The translations under genes and the position numbers were made by a program. From NCBI RefSeq assembly GCF_013035425.1, contig NZ_WQHX01000004.1, positions 124,001 through 188,000 on the forward strand: a stretch of DNA of 64,000 bases, written 5' to 3'. The DNA comes from Ruegeria arenilitoris (GTDB taxonomy: Bacteria; Pseudomonadota; Alphaproteobacteria; Rhodobacterales; Rhodobacteraceae). The notes under the pieces are model-generated. The model was not told where the DNA came from and did no database searches. It saw only the letters and a list, made by a program, of their open reading frames with translations. This document shows, piece by piece, positions 1 to 10,822 of this stretch (its first letter is position 1; the number at the start of each line of letters is the position of its first letter).

Positions 1-2255
1 GTGCTCGGCAAAGCGACCCCGAGGTTATTATCCGATACGATGGGGTCGAAGCGTTTACGCTCGGTATCGCTGGTTTGGCGACCGAAAACATCGTTGAAGT
101 GGGCAAACGCGCAGATGCCAAGTTCGCGGATCTTGATGCTGATATTCCATATGGCGTTGAAATTCTTCCCATATATCAGCAGCATGTCGTGGTAGAACAG
201 GCTTCGAACGATTTTCTCGTGAACCTAGCCATGTCAGTGACCATCGTAGTCGCTGTTTTGGGCATTTTTATGGGATGGCGGGCAGCTGTTGTTGTTGGCG
301 CAACCTTGCTGCTGACCGTTGTCGGAACGCTGTTGTTCATGTCCCTGTTTTCGATCGAGATGGAACGGATCTCGCTGGGTGCGTTGATTATTGCCATGGG
401 AATGCTGGTGGATAACGCCATTGTGGTGGCCGAAGGGATGCAGATCGCAATGTTGCGTGGCAAACCCTCGCGCGACGCTGCCGAAGATGTCGCGTCGAAA
501 ACGCAAATACCTCTGCTTGGTGCCACTGTGATTGGCATAATGGCATTTGCCGGTATCGGCCTAAGCCCGGATGCGACCGGAGAGTTCCTGTTTTCGCTAT
601 TTGCTGTGATCGGCATCTCGCTGCTGCTTAGCTGGATTTTGGCGATTACCGTGACCCCGATGCTGGGACACTATTTCTTTAAACAGGGCAAAGAGGGCGA
701 GATCGATGCATATGGAGGAATTTTGTTCCGCGTCTACGGGACGATCCTGCGCTGGGCTCTGAGATTTAAGTGGCTGGTTGTTGCTGGTCTCATCGGGATT
801 ACGGTCGCATGCTACGCTGGCTTCGGACTGATGAAGCAACAGTTTTTCCCCGATTCAAATACACCGTTGTTTTTTGTGCACTACAAACTGCCCCAAGGTA
901 CGCCAATTGCACGTACTGCGCAGGACATGGCCGTTTTCGAGAACTGGCTTAGCGAACGGGAGGATGTCGTATCGGTCACAACTTTTGTGGGTCAGGGGGC
1001 AACGCGTTTCATGCTCACTTACTCGGCAGAAAAGCCGAACCCAAGCTATGGTCATATGGTCATTAGAACAGCGAGCCTTGACGATATCCCAAGTTTGCAG
1101 GCGGATTTAGCGGCATTTGGGGCTTCGCAATTCCCAGAAGGCGAGTTCCGCACAAGACGGTTGGTTTTCGGGCCGGGCGGTGGCGATCCGATTCAAGCGC
1201 GCTTTTCAGGCAGTGATCCGGTTGTTCTTCGTCAGCTTGCGGAAGAGGCTGTTCAAGTCATGTCTCAGGCTTCGCCGAATGCATTGCATGTGCATCATGA
1301 TTGGCGTGAAAAAGAATTGGCAGTGCAGCCGATATACGCCACCGAACGGGCGCAGACGGCTGGCGTCGCGCGTGAGGATATTGCAGCGACTCTACAGTTC
1401 TCGACAGACGGGATAACGGGTGGAGTTCTACGCGAGCGCGACCGACAGATTCCGATTATTCTGCGTAGGTCGGCAGATGGAGACTATTCCATTGTCGATC
1501 AAGTTGTTTATTCAGATCAGTCCGAGCGTTTTTTGCCTATCGAGCAAATGGTAGACGGGTTCGAATACAGATCATTAGATACGCTGGTGCATCGTCGCGA
1601 CAGGGTTCTGACCATTACCGTTGGCGCAGACATTCCGCCTGACATGACTGCAGCTCAGGTCCATTCAGAAGTCCGAGCAGCAGTCGAAGCAATTGAACTT
1701 CCTTTAGGTTACGACATGGAGTGGGGCGGCGAGTATGAAAATTCAGGTGACGCTCAACAAAGCCTGGGTCGGCAATTGCCGTTGAGCCTGTTGATCATGG
1801 TTCTGATATCGGTCCTTTTGTTCAATGCAATCCGGCAGCCGATCATCATATGGTTGCTTGTGCCAATGTCCGTCAATGGAGTCGTGATCGGCCTGCTGGG
1901 AACTGGACTGCCCTTCACATTCACGGCGCTTTTGGGGTTGCTAAGCCTTTCGGGTATGTTGATCAAAAATGGCATCGTGCTGGTCGAGGAAATTGATTTG
2001 GTTCGTGCTACGGGTGAGCCTCTTCGCAAAGCTATCATCGAGGCGTCCGTGTCACGTCTTAGGCCTGTTATGCTGGCGGCTATAACCACGATTTTGGGTA
2101 TGGCCCCACTTCTGACCGACGCATTTTTCGTCTCGATGGCAGTTACGATCATGGGCGGGTTGGCCTTTGCTACGATCCTCACAATGGTCGCAGCACCGGT
2201 TTTTTACTCAATTTTCTTCTCTCGCGAAGAGAAACGAGAGTTTGCTTCTGTTTGA
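1..2255 (+). CDS. RND-family efflux permease, 5'-truncated by the window
   Basis: This is the C-terminal part (about 750 residues) of an inner-membrane RND (AcrB/MexB-like) proton-driven exporter, which works with a periplasmic adaptor and an outer-membrane channel. The reading frame is already open at base 3, so the true start lies upstream; full-length relatives have roughly 1030 residues. Two membrane blocks flank a large periplasmic domain. The TM4-like segment carries MLVDNAIVV, with one Asp where AcrB has an Asp-Asp pair, and the later segment carries LIKNGIVLVEE with the Lys expected in the proton relay. The substrate cannot be told. It ends at TGA 2253-2255. The adaptor gene would be expected to the left, outside the window. 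Confidence 0.93.
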   Translation, partial: ARQSDPEVIIRYDGVEAFTLGIAGLATENIVEVGKRADAKFADLDADIPYGVEILPIYQQHVVVEQASNDFLVNLAMSVTIVVAVLGIFMGWRAAVVVGATLLLTVVGTLLFMSLFSIEMERISLGALIIAMGMLVDNAIVVAEGMQIAMLRGKPSRDAAEDVASKTQIPLLGATVIGIMAFAGIGLSPDATGEFLFSLFAVIGISLLLSWILAITVTPMLGHYFFKQGKEGEIDAYGGILFRVYGTILRWALRFKWLVVAGLIGITVACYAGFGLMKQQFFPDSNTPLFFVHYKLPQGTPIARTAQDMAVFENWLSEREDVVSVTTFVGQGATRFMLTYSAEKPNPSYGHMVIRTASLDDIPSLQADLAAFGASQFPEGEFRTRRLVFGPGGGDPIQARFSGSDPVVLRQLAEEAVQVMSQASPNALHVHHDWREKELAVQPIYATERAQTAGVAREDIAATLQFSTDGITGGVLRERDRQIPIILRRSADGDYSIVDQVVYSDQSERFLPIEQMVDGFEYRSLDTLVHRRDRVLTITVGADIPPDMTAAQVHSEVRAAVEAIELPLGYDMEWGGEYENSGDAQQSLGRQLPLSLLIMVLISVLLFNAIRQPIIIWLLVPMSVNGVVIGLLGTGLPFTFTALLGLLSLSGMLIKNGIVLVEEIDLVRATGEPLRKAIIEASVSRLRPVMLAAITTILGMAPLLTDAFFVSMAVTIMGGLAFATILTMVAAPVFYSIFFSREEKREFASV

Positions 2256-2274
2256 CTAAGCGAGGGCGGTAGGT

Positions 2275-2685
2275 TCAGCCGCCTTCATCCATCTCTGAGT
2301 CATAGTGAAAATAAAAGCATGACAGCTTGTTGCCGTCCGGATCGCGAAGGTAAGCGACGTAGAAGTCGGGCTTGTAGCGGTTTCTAATACCCGGGACGCC
2401 TTCATTCATTCCGCCGTTGTTAATACCAGCCGCATGAAATTGTCGAACCTGATCCGCGCTTTTGGCCGGAAAGGCAATCATCGTCCCGTTACCTACGCTG
2501 GCCGGCTGGGCATCAAATGGTTGGCATATCCAAAACCCGGTTCCTTGGTCCGCATTTTTTCCCCAGCCAGCCCAACCACTTGACCAGCCGGGAAGGCGCG
2601 GTTGCTCAAGGACGGAAAATATCGCGTCGTAAAACCGAATGGCGCGACTAAGGTCGTTCGTTCCGTATGTCGTGAATAAATTCAT
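2275..2685 (-). CDS. VOC (glyoxalase/bleomycin-resistance) superfamily protein
   Basis: A 136-residue protein with one complete VOC fold: the N-terminal strand leads into the typical 'LSRAIRFYDAIF' helix, and the end carries the 'DPDGNKLSCF' motif that usually supplies a metal-binding Glu; here that position is Ser/Cys, so metal catalysis is doubtful. Homologues are commonly annotated as lactoylglutathione-lyase-like, but substrate and reaction are unknown. It lies downstream of carB on the same strand, beyond the carB terminator, so it probably has its own promoter in the 110-bp gap. It converges with the RND gene 19 bp away. Confidence 0.85.
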   Translation of the reverse strand: MNLFTTYGTNDLSRAIRFYDAIFSVLEQPRLPGWSSGWAGWGKNADQGTGFWICQPFDAQPASVGNGTMIAFPAKSADQVRQFHAAGINNGGMNEGVPGIRNRYKPDFYVAYLRDPDGNKLSCFYFHYDSEMDEGG

Positions 2686-2748
2686 AAGACACCTGCACGG
2701 ACTGACTGGTCAACGATGCAGTAGGTTACCAGATTCTCAAAGAAAAGA

Positions 2749-2770
2749 GACCCCGGTAATCACCGGGGTC
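2749..2770 (-). terminator. Rho-independent terminator after carB
   Basis: Perfect 9-bp inverted repeat (GACCCCGGT / ACCGGGGTC) with a 4-nt loop, about 28 nt past the carB stop. Read on the minus strand it is followed by a T-rich stretch (TCTCTTTTCTTT). Confidence 0.85.
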
Positions 2771-2797
2771 CTACTAGTCTTTTGTTGAAATCATGCG

Positions 2798-5700
2798 TTA
2801 GCCCTGTAGGGATTTTACCCCTACATCGCCCTCTGTTTGCGCCTTTATGGCCATTGCAACCGCATGGCTGGCGGCAGCAGTGGTGTAATATGGAATTTTG
2901 TCGAACAAAGCGATCGATCGGATGGCTTTGCTGTCCTCAACCGCCTGCGCACCTTCGGTAGTGTTCATCACCAGTTGCACCTGGCCGTCTTTCATCATGT
3001 CTACGATGTCAGGACGGCCTTCGTACACTTTGTTCACGGCCTCACAGTCTACACCATGTCCTGATAGCCATGACTGCGTGCCTCGTGTCGCAACAAGCGT
3101 GAATCCCTGCGCGGCCAGAAGTTGCGCGGCCTCAAGCATCATCGGCGTCTTATCCGCGTCCTTGATCGAAATAAACGCCCGACCGGACGAAGGCAATACC
3201 ATCCCGGCGCCCATCTGAGCCTTGAGAAAGGCGCGGGGGAAATCGCGGTCCCAACCCATGACTTCACCCGTTGAGCGCATTTCAGGGCCGAGAAGTGTAT
3301 CGACCCCGGGGAAGCGGGCAAAAGGAAGAACTGCTTCCTTTACTGAGAACCAAGGCATGTCTGGGTCGGCCAGCGTCATCTGGTCTGCGATCTCGGTGTC
3401 CTTGCCTTCTTGATAGGCCGGGCGCAGCGGGAAGTTCGAAAGCTTCTCGCCCGCCATTATGCGAGCGGCAATCGAAGCAATCGCGCTGTCCGTTGCCTTG
3501 GCGACAAATGGCACTGTACGTGAGGCGCGCGGGTTTACCTCGATAAGATAAATCTCATCTTCTTTGATCGCGAATTGGACGTTCATCAGGCCCACGACGT
3601 TCAGGGCTTTGGCCAGCTTGAATGTCTGGTTCTTGATTTCTTCGATGATTTCATTGGTAAGTGAATATGGAGGCAGAGAACAGGCGGAGTCCCCCGAGTG
3701 AATTCCGGCCTCTTCAATATGTTGCATTATGCCGGCGACATGTACATCCGTTCCATCGCAAAGCGCATCCACGTCCAACTCAACTGCACCAGCCAGGTAA
3801 CTATCCAGCAATACCGGACTGTCACCTGAAACGACCACGGCTTCGTTAATGTATCGCTTTAGCTGGTCCATATCGCGCACAATTTCCATGGCACGTCCAC
3901 CCAACACGTAGGACGGGCGGATTACCAGCGGGAAGCCGAGTTCTTTTGCGATTTCAATGGCTTCGAAATCGGTTGAGGCGATACCGTTCTTTGGCTGCTT
4001 CAAGTTCAATTCATTGACCAAGGCTTGAAAACGTTCGCGATCTTCGGCCAGGTCGATAGCATCAGGGGTCGTTCCGAGTATCGGAATGCCTTCCGCCTCA
4101 AGCGCGTTGGCGAGTTTCAACGGAGTCTGACCGCCAAACTGAACTATTACACCGTGCAAGGTGCCGTTCTCCTGTTCCTTGGTCAGAATTTCCATAACGT
4201 GTTCAAAAGTCAGCGGTTCAAAATACAGCCTGTCCGAAGTATCGTAGTCTGTACTGACTGTTTCGGGGTTACAGTTCACCATTATGGTTTCGTACCCTGC
4301 ATCGGTCAGCGCGAAACATGCATGGCAACAGCAATAATCAAATTCGATACCCTGACCTATGCGGTTGGGGCCACCGCCAAGTATGACAACCTTTTTACGG
4401 TCGCTTGGCCGGGCTTCGCATTCAACCTCACCCATCATAGGGGCTTCGTAAGTCGAATACATGTATGGCGTCTGTGCCTCAAATTCGGCCGCGCAAGTGT
4501 CAATGCGTTTGAATACGGCTGTCACACCCAGGTTGCGGCGGGCACGACGAACGTTGTCCTCCGAGCGACCCGTTAAATTGCCCAGTCGCGCATCTGTGAA
4601 GCCCAACATTTTTAGCTTGCGGATACCCTCTTCGGTGACGGGTAGGCCGTCTGTGCGTATGGTTCGTTCGGCTTCGATGATTTCGCGAATGCGCGCCAAA
4701 AACCAAGGGTCGAATTTTGTCACGCCAAAGATCTCGTCATCGGTCAGGCCGTGCCGCATAGCTTGGGCGATGGTCCTAAGACGATCCGGCGTCTGCAAGC
4801 TGATTGCCTTCATGACTGCAGCTTTGTCGTCGGCTTCGTCCCATGACCCGACAGTCAGTCCGGGGATTTCGATCTCATCAAAACCTGTCAGTCCTGACTC
4901 CATCGATGCCAGCGCCTTTTGCATGGACTCATGGATGGTGCGGCCAATGGACATTGCCTCGCCAACCGACTTCATCGCGGTGGTCAGATATGGCTTGGAA
5001 CCCGGGAACTTTTCAAAGGCAAATTTCGGAATCTTGGTGACCACATAGTCAATGGTCGGCTCGAACGAGGCTGGCGTAACCTTTGTGATATCGTTGTCCA
5101 ACTCGTCCAACGTATAACCCACGGCCAGTTTCGCTGCGACTTTGGCTATCGGAAATCCGGTCGCCTTGGAAGCAAGCGCAGAAGAACGTGACACGCGCGG
5201 GTTCATTTCGATAACAACCATCCGGCCATCGTCAGGGTTGATCGCCCATTGTACGTTTGAACCACCTGTTTCGACACCAATCTCACGCAACACAGCAATC
5301 GAACCGTTCCGCATGATCTGATATTCTTTATCCGTCAAAGTTAGCGCTGGAGCGACTGTGATTGAGTCACCCGTGTGCACGCCCATCGGATCGACGTTTT
5401 CAATGGAGCAAACGATAATGGCATTGTCGGCAGTGTCGCGCACCACTTCCATTTCGAATTCTTTCCACCCCAAAAGACTTTCGTCGACCAAAATTTGGTT
5501 CACCGGTGACGCGTCCATGCCTGATCGGCAGAAGTGAATGAAGTCTTCGCGGTTATAGGCAACTCCGCCACCTGTGCCGCCCAAAGTAAAGGCGGGGCGT
5601 ATAATTGCGGGCAGACCGATTTCTTCCAATTCGCCCAAAGCAATTTGAACACCTGCATCCAGATCTGCATTACCGTCTTCCTTGCGCGGCGCGGTAACAA

Positions 5701-6142
5701 TTGTAGCTTTTGGATTCTCCAGGCCCAGACGATCCATTGCCTCTCGGAAGAGTTTGCGATCTTCGGCCATTTCAATGGCGTCGCGTTTAGCTCCGATCAT
5801 CTCGACACCGAACTTGTCCAATACCCCCATCTCTTCCAAGGCAAGCGATGTGTTCAGGCCGGTTTGTCCGCCCATCGTGGGCAGTAGGGCATCGGGGCGC
5901 TCTTTCTCGATGATCTTGGCGACGACATCAGGCGTGATCGGTTCAATATAGGTCGCGTCTGCCAAACCGGGGTCGGTCATGATCGTGGCCGGGTTCGAGT
6001 TCACCAGAATGACACGATAGCCTTCTTCACGCAGCGCCTTGCAAGCCTGTGCACCGGAATAGTCGAATTCGCAGGCTTGGCCGATGACAATGGGGCCCGC
6101 CCCAATGATCATAATCGATTGGATATCGGTTCTCTTCGGCAT
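2798..6142 (-). CDS. carB: Carbamoyl-phosphate synthase large subunit
   Basis: Makes carbamoyl phosphate from bicarbonate, two ATP and glutamine-derived ammonia for pyrimidines and arginine; works with the CarA glutaminase, which is not in this window. The 1114-residue protein has the duplicated architecture: first ATP-grasp half (GGQTGLN near residue 95), a central oligomerisation region, second ATP-grasp half ([10 protein letters not shown], then [11 protein letters not shown]) and a C-terminal MGS-like allosteric domain. I chose ATG 6142 over the GTG 24 nt upstream because AAGGGG sits just ahead of it and the protein then starts [10 protein letters not shown] as in relatives. It is monocistronic, ends in a strong terminator and is divergent from pabB across 172 bp. 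Confidence 0.98.
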   Translation of the reverse strand: MPKRTDIQSIMIIGAGPIVIGQACEFDYSGAQACKALREEGYRVILVNSNPATIMTDPGLADATYIEPITPDVVAKIIEKERPDALLPTMGGQTGLNTSLALEEMGVLDKFGVEMIGAKRDAIEMAEDRKLFREAMDRLGLENPKATIVTAPRKEDGNADLDAGVQIALGELEEIGLPAIIRPAFTLGGTGGGVAYNREDFIHFCRSGMDASPVNQILVDESLLGWKEFEMEVVRDTADNAIIVCSIENVDPMGVHTGDSITVAPALTLTDKEYQIMRNGSIAVLREIGVETGGSNVQWAINPDDGRMVVIEMNPRVSRSSALASKATGFPIAKVAAKLAVGYTLDELDNDITKVTPASFEPTIDYVVTKIPKFAFEKFPGSKPYLTTAMKSVGEAMSIGRTIHESMQKALASMESGLTGFDEIEIPGLTVGSWDEADDKAAVMKAISLQTPDRLRTIAQAMRHGLTDDEIFGVTKFDPWFLARIREIIEAERTIRTDGLPVTEEGIRKLKMLGFTDARLGNLTGRSEDNVRRARRNLGVTAVFKRIDTCAAEFEAQTPYMYSTYEAPMMGEVECEARPSDRKKVVILGGGPNRIGQGIEFDYCCCHACFALTDAGYETIMVNCNPETVSTDYDTSDRLYFEPLTFEHVMEILTKEQENGTLHGVIVQFGGQTPLKLANALEAEGIPILGTTPDAIDLAEDRERFQALVNELNLKQPKNGIASTDFEAIEIAKELGFPLVIRPSYVLGGRAMEIVRDMDQLKRYINEAVVVSGDSPVLLDSYLAGAVELDVDALCDGTDVHVAGIMQHIEEAGIHSGDSACSLPPYSLTNEIIEEIKNQTFKLAKALNVVGLMNVQFAIKEDEIYLIEVNPRASRTVPFVAKATDSAIASIAARIMAGEKLSNFPLRPAYQEGKDTEIADQMTLADPDMPWFSVKEAVLPFARFPGVDTLLGPEMRSTGEVMGWDRDFPRAFLKAQMGAGMVLPSSGRAFISIKDADKTPMMLEAAQLLAAQGFTLVATRGTQSWLSGHGVDCEAVNKVYEGRPDIVDMMKDGQVQLVMNTTEGAQAVEDSKAIRSIALFDKIPYYTTAAASHAVAMAIKAQTEGDVGVKSLQG

Positions 6143-6314
6143 GGCGTGGCCCCTTCGCTTTTGCACGAGTCGCGGACGCTGCCCAAGCGCCCAAATTGTC
6201 CTGCGTTATAGGGACCGGGCCAAAAGGTTCAAGAGGGATCGGAAACAGTGGCGAATTTGCCGCTTTCACCCCTTTCACTTGCTGCCTTTTTCTCTATATC
6301 GCGCATCACGGCAA

Positions 6315-7448
6315 ATGGGGTCGCAATTGCAAATTCGTTTTGATCAGGGACCGGCTGGGCGAGGAACCCGTTTTCAGCGCCCCACCGACATTATCCGTGC
6401 GGATCAAGCCGCCGAAGTGCCCGATGCTATGGCGGCGCTGGATAAGGCGCGCGCGAGTGGCGCTTGGCTGGCTGGATACGCCAGTTACGAACTGGGATAT
6501 GCTTTGGAACCGCGCCTGACAAACCTAATTCCTGACGGAAGGCGCCTACCGCTGTTGTGTTTTGGCGTCTATGCTGATCCGGATCAATCTCCGTTGCCCA
6601 AGGTCGCCGGTGGGGTGTTGGACTTCAATCCACGTTGGGATGATGCAACTTATTCCGAAGCCTTTCGAGCAGTTCATGACGCCATCGGGGCCGGAGAAAT
6701 CTATCAAGCTAACCTGACTTTTCCTATAGACATAACTTTTGATGGAGACATCGGGAATTTGTTTGCTGCGTTGGCAGCAGGACAGCCAGTGGGACATGGT
6801 GCGTGGGTTGCGCAGGATGGGTTACCGGATTTGCTAAGCCGGTCGCCTGAGTTGTTCTTTCGCACTGACGCAGAGGGGCAAATAGAAACTCGCCCCATGA
6901 AGGGTACGCAACCTCGCGGCGATAACGTTGTCGAGGACGCCCAAAGGCGCGCCTTTTTAAGTGCAGACGAAAAAAACCTGGCTGAAAACCTTATGATCGT
7001 CGACCTCTTAAGAAATGATATCAGCCGTGTTGCACTTGCCGGATCGGTTAAGGTGCCAGAACTGTTCAAAGTCGAAACATATGCAACTGTCCATCAGATG
7101 GTGTCTTTGGTGCAGGCGCAGTTGCAAATGGGCATTGGTTTGTCTGAAATCCTGACAGCTCTGTTTCCCTGCGGTTCAATCACTGGGGCACCAAAAATCC
7201 GAGCGATGGAAGTTCTGTCTTCAGTCGAACCTTGGCCGCGTGACATTTATTGCGGCACCATTGGTTGGGCCGCTCCGGATGGGCGGTCCGAATTTAACGT
7301 GGCGATCCGTACCCTGATGGTTGAAGACAACCTGGCAACCTTGAATGTAGGAGGAGGTGTAGTTTGGGACAGCACTGCCCCATCCGAATATGAGGAGGCG
7401 TTATGGAAAGCCCGCTTTGCCCGCCAGCTGAGCCTGATTTCCGCCTGA
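6315..7448 (+). CDS. pabB: Aminodeoxychorismate synthase component I
   Basis: Converts chorismate and ammonia to 4-amino-4-deoxychorismate, the first step to p-aminobenzoate and folate. The 377-residue protein is one chorismate-binding domain: GEIYQANLT (127-135), PMKGT (194-198), ENLMIVDLLRND (224-235), CGSITGAPK (286-294) and VGGGVVWDS. The Lys in PMKGT (K196) is the nucleophile that marks PabB; anthranilate synthases have Ala there. ATG 6315 gives the usual short N-terminus; longer upstream frames are not conserved-looking. The gene overlaps pabC by 46 nt. No glutaminase partner (pabA) is adjacent, so it may share the TrpG-type subunit. Confidence 0.93.
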   Translation: MGSQLQIRFDQGPAGRGTRFQRPTDIIRADQAAEVPDAMAALDKARASGAWLAGYASYELGYALEPRLTNLIPDGRRLPLLCFGVYADPDQSPLPKVAGGVLDFNPRWDDATYSEAFRAVHDAIGAGEIYQANLTFPIDITFDGDIGNLFAALAAGQPVGHGAWVAQDGLPDLLSRSPELFFRTDAEGQIETRPMKGTQPRGDNVVEDAQRRAFLSADEKNLAENLMIVDLLRNDISRVALAGSVKVPELFKVETYATVHQMVSLVQAQLQMGIGLSEILTALFPCGSITGAPKIRAMEVLSSVEPWPRDIYCGTIGWAAPDGRSEFNVAIRTLMVEDNLATLNVGGGVVWDSTAPSEYEEALWKARFARQLSLISA

Positions 7449-8050
7449 TCGAAACGCTGGCCTTTCGGCCAAAAGAGGGGTTCATTCGACGGGACCGCCA
7501 TCTTGCGCGCATGTCACGATCTGCGGCTACGCTTAGAATACCTTTCGACAAAGTTTCAGCGGTTGAAGCATTGAGTAAGGCGGAAGGGGAAAATGCACTG
7601 CGCTGTCGGCTTACGCTAGATACGAAAGGCAATTTTCGTTTAACGACCGGAGCATTGGCAGGGAATCCATGTTTCTGGCAGATGGCGATTTCAAAAGAAA
7701 GGTTGAACGCATCCGACTTTTGGCTTCGCCACAAGACCACTAGGCGTCATATCTATGACGCTGCCCGCGCATCATTGCCATCAGGCGTGGACGAAATGCT
7801 CTTTCTTAACGAACGGGGCGAGCTATGCGAAGGTACGATCAGTAACTTGTTTCTAGAAACGCCTGACGGTTGCCTGCTTACCCCGACGGATGCAAGCGGC
7901 GTGTTGCCTGGAATCCTTCGTGAGGAACTCATCGATACAGGTCAGGCCAGACCCGCAACGTTGAGATTGAGTGATTTGCAGAAGGCGAAAAATGTCTATG
8001 CGGGCAATTCCCTACGGGGGCTAATCCGGGCGGAGCTTGTTACAACGTGA
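7403..8050 (+). CDS. pabC: Aminodeoxychorismate lyase-like class IV aminotransferase
   Basis: A 215-residue PLP enzyme of fold type IV, expected to release pyruvate from aminodeoxychorismate to give p-aminobenzoate. Lys111 in the HKTTRR motif is the likely PLP lysine; LCEGTISN (141-148) and GVLPGILR (166-173) match the family's cofactor-binding segments. The start at 7403 lies inside the 3' end of pabB with a strong GAGGAGG ribosome site also inside pabB, so the two are read in different frames over 46 nt. Placement directly after pabB strongly supports the PabC role rather than branched-chain or D-amino-acid aminotransferase. Confidence 0.9.
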   Translation: MESPLCPPAEPDFRLIETLAFRPKEGFIRRDRHLARMSRSAATLRIPFDKVSAVEALSKAEGENALRCRLTLDTKGNFRLTTGALAGNPCFWQMAISKERLNASDFWLRHKTTRRHIYDAARASLPSGVDEMLFLNERGELCEGTISNLFLETPDGCLLTPTDASGVLPGILREELIDTGQARPATLRLSDLQKAKNVYAGNSLRGLIRAELVTT

Positions 8051-8718
8051 AAAAGCACGAAAACTGGGCAGTAACTGAACCAAGCCGTAGTAGGCTCAAG
8101 CTGGAGTTCGGCCTATTTTTTGTTGCGATCCCTGTAATTATCGCTGTGTTCTTTCCGCCTGACTGGATGTTTCCATCGCTTTTTTCATTCACCGCACTAG
8201 GCATTGTTCTGTTGCACTTTACTCGGGGATTTTACTGGGCAGAGCTTAGGTACAACTGGCGAAATTGGTCGTGGAAGGATTTGCTGGTCTTTTCAGTTTT
8301 TATGACCGCGATCTGTACATCCATTGTTATGTTGACCCGACCGGAAGCTGCATATTTCCTTCTGATCAACAGGCCAGAGCTGCTGGCGTTTATCTGGGCT
8401 GGCTATCCTATTGCCTCTGCCTTGCCACAAGAGTTGTTGTTCCGGTCCCTGTTTTACCGACGTTATCATGCGATCCTTCCGCAAGGGCGAAAGGTTTACC
8501 TGATCAACGCCGCGCTTTTTTCGCTTGCCCATCTTATGTACTGGAGCTGGATTGTCGCCATTATGACGTTTGGCGGTGGCCTGATTTTTTCTTGGGCATA
8601 CCGCAAGCGTGGTTCTTTTTTCTACGCGGTTTTACTCCACGCGATTGCCGGAAACATAATCTTCGCTGTCGGGTTGGGCATCTATTTCTATTCGGGCAAT
8701 GTGAACAGGCCGTTCTGA
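8047..8718 (+). CDS. CPBP-family intramembrane metalloprotease-like protein
   Basis: A 223-residue membrane protein with about six hydrophobic segments. It shows CPBP (Abi/CAAX protease) hallmarks: PQELLFR, where Gln replaces the first Glu of the usual EExxxR pair, then LFSLAH and a final HAIAGN. Members cleave prenylated or membrane substrates, but most bacterial ones have no known substrate. It starts with GTG overlapping the pabC stop (GTGA), so it is translated from the pab message, although a folate role is not evident. The missing first Glu is common in the wider family and may or may not abolish catalysis. Confidence 0.85.
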   Translation: MKKHENWAVTEPSRSRLKLEFGLFFVAIPVIIAVFFPPDWMFPSLFSFTALGIVLLHFTRGFYWAELRYNWRNWSWKDLLVFSVFMTAICTSIVMLTRPEAAYFLLINRPELLAFIWAGYPIASALPQELLFRSLFYRRYHAILPQGRKVYLINAALFSLAHLMYWSWIVAIMTFGGGLIFSWAYRKRGSFFYAVLLHAIAGNIIFAVGLGIYFYSGNVNRPF

Positions 8719-8795
8719 CGGTGCGACCTGCCTTGACTTTCCGCGCCCGACGGGGTGTATCGGCGCGACGAATTCTGTGCCCGAAGGGATATTGC

Positions 8796-10571
8796 ATGCA
8801 CGCCTACCGCAGCCACACCTGCGCCGCCCTGACCGCCGCCAATGTTGGTGAAACCGTCCGCCTTTCCGGTTGGGTGCATCGCGTACGAGATCATGGCGGC
8901 GTCTTGTTCATCGACCTGCGCGATCATTTTGGCGTGACACAAGTTCTGTGTGATGGGGACAGCGCAGCTTTCGCCGAACTCGAGACCGTTCGTTCTGAGT
9001 GGTGCATCCGTATCGACGGCACTGTCAAGGCTCGGGATCCGGAACTGGTGAACCCAAAACTTCCAACAGGTGAGATTGAGGTTTACGTTCGTGAGTTGGA
9101 AATACTAGGCGCTGCCGAAGAGCTGCCGCTGATGGTGTTTGGCGATCAGGAATACCCAGAAGAAACCAGGCTGCGCTATCGCTATCTGGACCTGCGTCGC
9201 GAGGCGATGCAGCAGAATATGACCCTGCGGTCGGATGTTGTCGCCTCGATGCGTCGCCGCATGTGGGATCAGGGCTTTCGTGAGTATCAGACGCCGATAA
9301 TTACGGCGTCCTCACCCGAAGGTGCGCGCGACTTTCTCGTCCCTTCGCGCCTGCATCCAGGGAAGTTTTACGCTCTGCCGCAGGCCCCACAACAGTTCAA
9401 GCAGTTGATCATGGTGTCTGGCTTTGACAAGTACTTTCAGATCGCGCCCTGCTTTCGAGACGAAGACCCTCGCGCGGATCGCTCGCCGACCGATTTCTAC
9501 CAGCTGGACCTTGAGATGTCGTTTGTTGAACAGCAGGACGTCTTTGACACAATCCAGCCCGTTCTGACCGGCATTTTTGAAGAATTCGGAGGTGGTCGTA
9601 AGGTTGACCAGCACTGGCCACAGATTTCTTATAAGGATGCTGCGCTCTGGTACGGCACTGACAAGCCGGACCTTCGTAACCCGATTAAGATGCAAGTTGT
9701 GTCGGAACATTTCCGAGGATCCGGCTTTGCGATCTTTGCCAAATTGTTAGAGCAAGAAGGAACCGAAATCCGCGCTATCCCTGCGCCGGGCGGCGGCAGC
9801 CGTAAGTTCTGTGATCGAATGAATGCGTTTGCGCAAAAAGAGGGTTTGCCTGGAATGGGCTATATCTTCTGGCGAGAAGGCGAAAACGGTATGGAGGCGG
9901 CGGGACCGCTGGCCAAGAATATCGGCCCCGAACGCACCGAGGCCGTCCGTTTACAACTGGGACTTGGCAAAGGTGATGCGGCCTTCTTTTTGGGAGGCAA
10001 GCCGAAAGCCTTTGAAAAAGTCGCGGGTAAAGCGCGTGACGTGATTGGCGATGAACTGGGTCTTGCCGAAAAGGATCGCTTTGCATTTGCGTGGATCGTG
10101 GATTTCCCGATCTATGAGCAGGACGAAGAAACCGGTGAGATTGACTTTGAACACAACCCGTTTTCTATGCCGCAGGGTGGAATGAAAGCCCTACAAGGCG
10201 ATCCGTTGGATGTGCGCGGTTACCAATACGACCTTGCCTGCAACGGATACGAGTTGGTGTCCGGTGCAATCCGAAATCACAAGCCGGACATCATGCTGAA
10301 AGCGTTTGAATTGGCTGGTTACGGTGAAGACGAAGTCAAATCCCGATTTGGTGCGTTGTTTAACGCGTTTCACTATGGTGCGCCGCCGCACGGTGGTTGT
10401 GCTGCGGGCATCGACCGGATTGTGATGCTGTTGGCAGACGAAGCAAATATCCGCGAAGTCATGATGTTCCCGATGAATCAGCGAGCAGAAGATTTGATGA
10501 TGGACGCGCCTTCGGACCCGACGCCGGATCAGTTGATGGAACTGGGGTTGAGAATTATTCCTCAAGATTAA
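8796..10571 (+). CDS. aspS: Aspartyl-tRNA synthetase
   Basis: Charges tRNA-Asp with aspartate. The 591-residue protein has an N-terminal OB-fold anticodon domain ([15 protein letters not shown]), class II motif 2 ([13 protein letters not shown]), the bacterial GAD insertion and motif 3 ([13 protein letters not shown]). ATG 8796 is preceded by GAAGGGAT and gives the usual MHAYRSHTC start; the frame is open much further upstream through the CPBP gene, but that extension overlaps a real gene. It follows the CPBP stop by 77 bp and ends in a clear terminator. Whether it also charges tRNA-Asn, as many bacterial AspRS do, cannot be judged here. Confidence 0.98.
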   Translation: MHAYRSHTCAALTAANVGETVRLSGWVHRVRDHGGVLFIDLRDHFGVTQVLCDGDSAAFAELETVRSEWCIRIDGTVKARDPELVNPKLPTGEIEVYVRELEILGAAEELPLMVFGDQEYPEETRLRYRYLDLRREAMQQNMTLRSDVVASMRRRMWDQGFREYQTPIITASSPEGARDFLVPSRLHPGKFYALPQAPQQFKQLIMVSGFDKYFQIAPCFRDEDPRADRSPTDFYQLDLEMSFVEQQDVFDTIQPVLTGIFEEFGGGRKVDQHWPQISYKDAALWYGTDKPDLRNPIKMQVVSEHFRGSGFAIFAKLLEQEGTEIRAIPAPGGGSRKFCDRMNAFAQKEGLPGMGYIFWREGENGMEAAGPLAKNIGPERTEAVRLQLGLGKGDAAFFLGGKPKAFEKVAGKARDVIGDELGLAEKDRFAFAWIVDFPIYEQDEETGEIDFEHNPFSMPQGGMKALQGDPLDVRGYQYDLACNGYELVSGAIRNHKPDIMLKAFELAGYGEDEVKSRFGALFNAFHYGAPPHGGCAAGIDRIVMLLADEANIREVMMFPMNQRAEDLMMDAPSDPTPDQLMELGLRIIPQD

Positions 10572-10577
10572 GTACCG

Positions 10578-10612
10578 AACCGCCCTTACTTGTCAGGGCG
10601 GTTTGTTGTTTT
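10578..10612 (+). terminator. Rho-independent terminator after aspS
   Basis: 9-bp stem (AACCGCCCT / AGGGCGGTT) with an 8-nt loop followed by a T-rich run (TTGTTGTTTTT), starting 6 nt after the aspS stop. Confidence 0.9.
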
Positions 10613-10695
10613 TCGATAGGCATAGGTTCGAACGGAACCTCGACCTGTCTTGAGTTTGCTGTACTAATTCGCGTTGCTTGTGCAGAACTTGCGGT

Positions 10696-10821
10696 TCAAT
10701 CTCGTTCAATCAGCTCGTCGAGGTTTTTTCGGCTGGATCGGATTGCCTTTGCCGTACGCCGCGTTTGAAAGTAGGCCCAGACACACAGAATGGTTGCGGT
10801 TATGAAATACGCAATCTCCAA
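10696..10821 (-). CDS. Putative 41-residue single-pass membrane peptide, coupled to the response regulator
   Basis: A short open frame begins at TTG 10821, one base after the response-regulator stop, with GGAG nine bases ahead inside that gene. The product starts EIAYFITATILCVWAYF, a convincing membrane helix, followed by a basic segment (RRTAKAIRSSRK) and a charged tail LDELIERD. The positive-inside rule predicts N-out/C-in. There is no ATG or GTG in the frame, so the start is uncertain. The composition (hydrophobic block then basic block) is hard to explain as noise, but I recognise no family. Function is unknown; coupling suggests it acts with the regulator. Confidence 0.45.
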   Translation of the reverse strand: MEIAYFITATILCVWAYFQTRRTAKAIRSSRKNLDELIERD

Positions 10822-10822
10822 T

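Noticed and set aside
4025..5048. Two long plus-strand frames (183 and 195 residues) antisense to carB
   Set aside because: They overlap an intact, highly conserved gene and show no domain; they follow from codon bias of carB.
8265..8795. In-frame extension of aspS far upstream
   Set aside because: It overlaps the CPBP gene in another frame; the conserved AspRS start with a ribosome site is at 8796.
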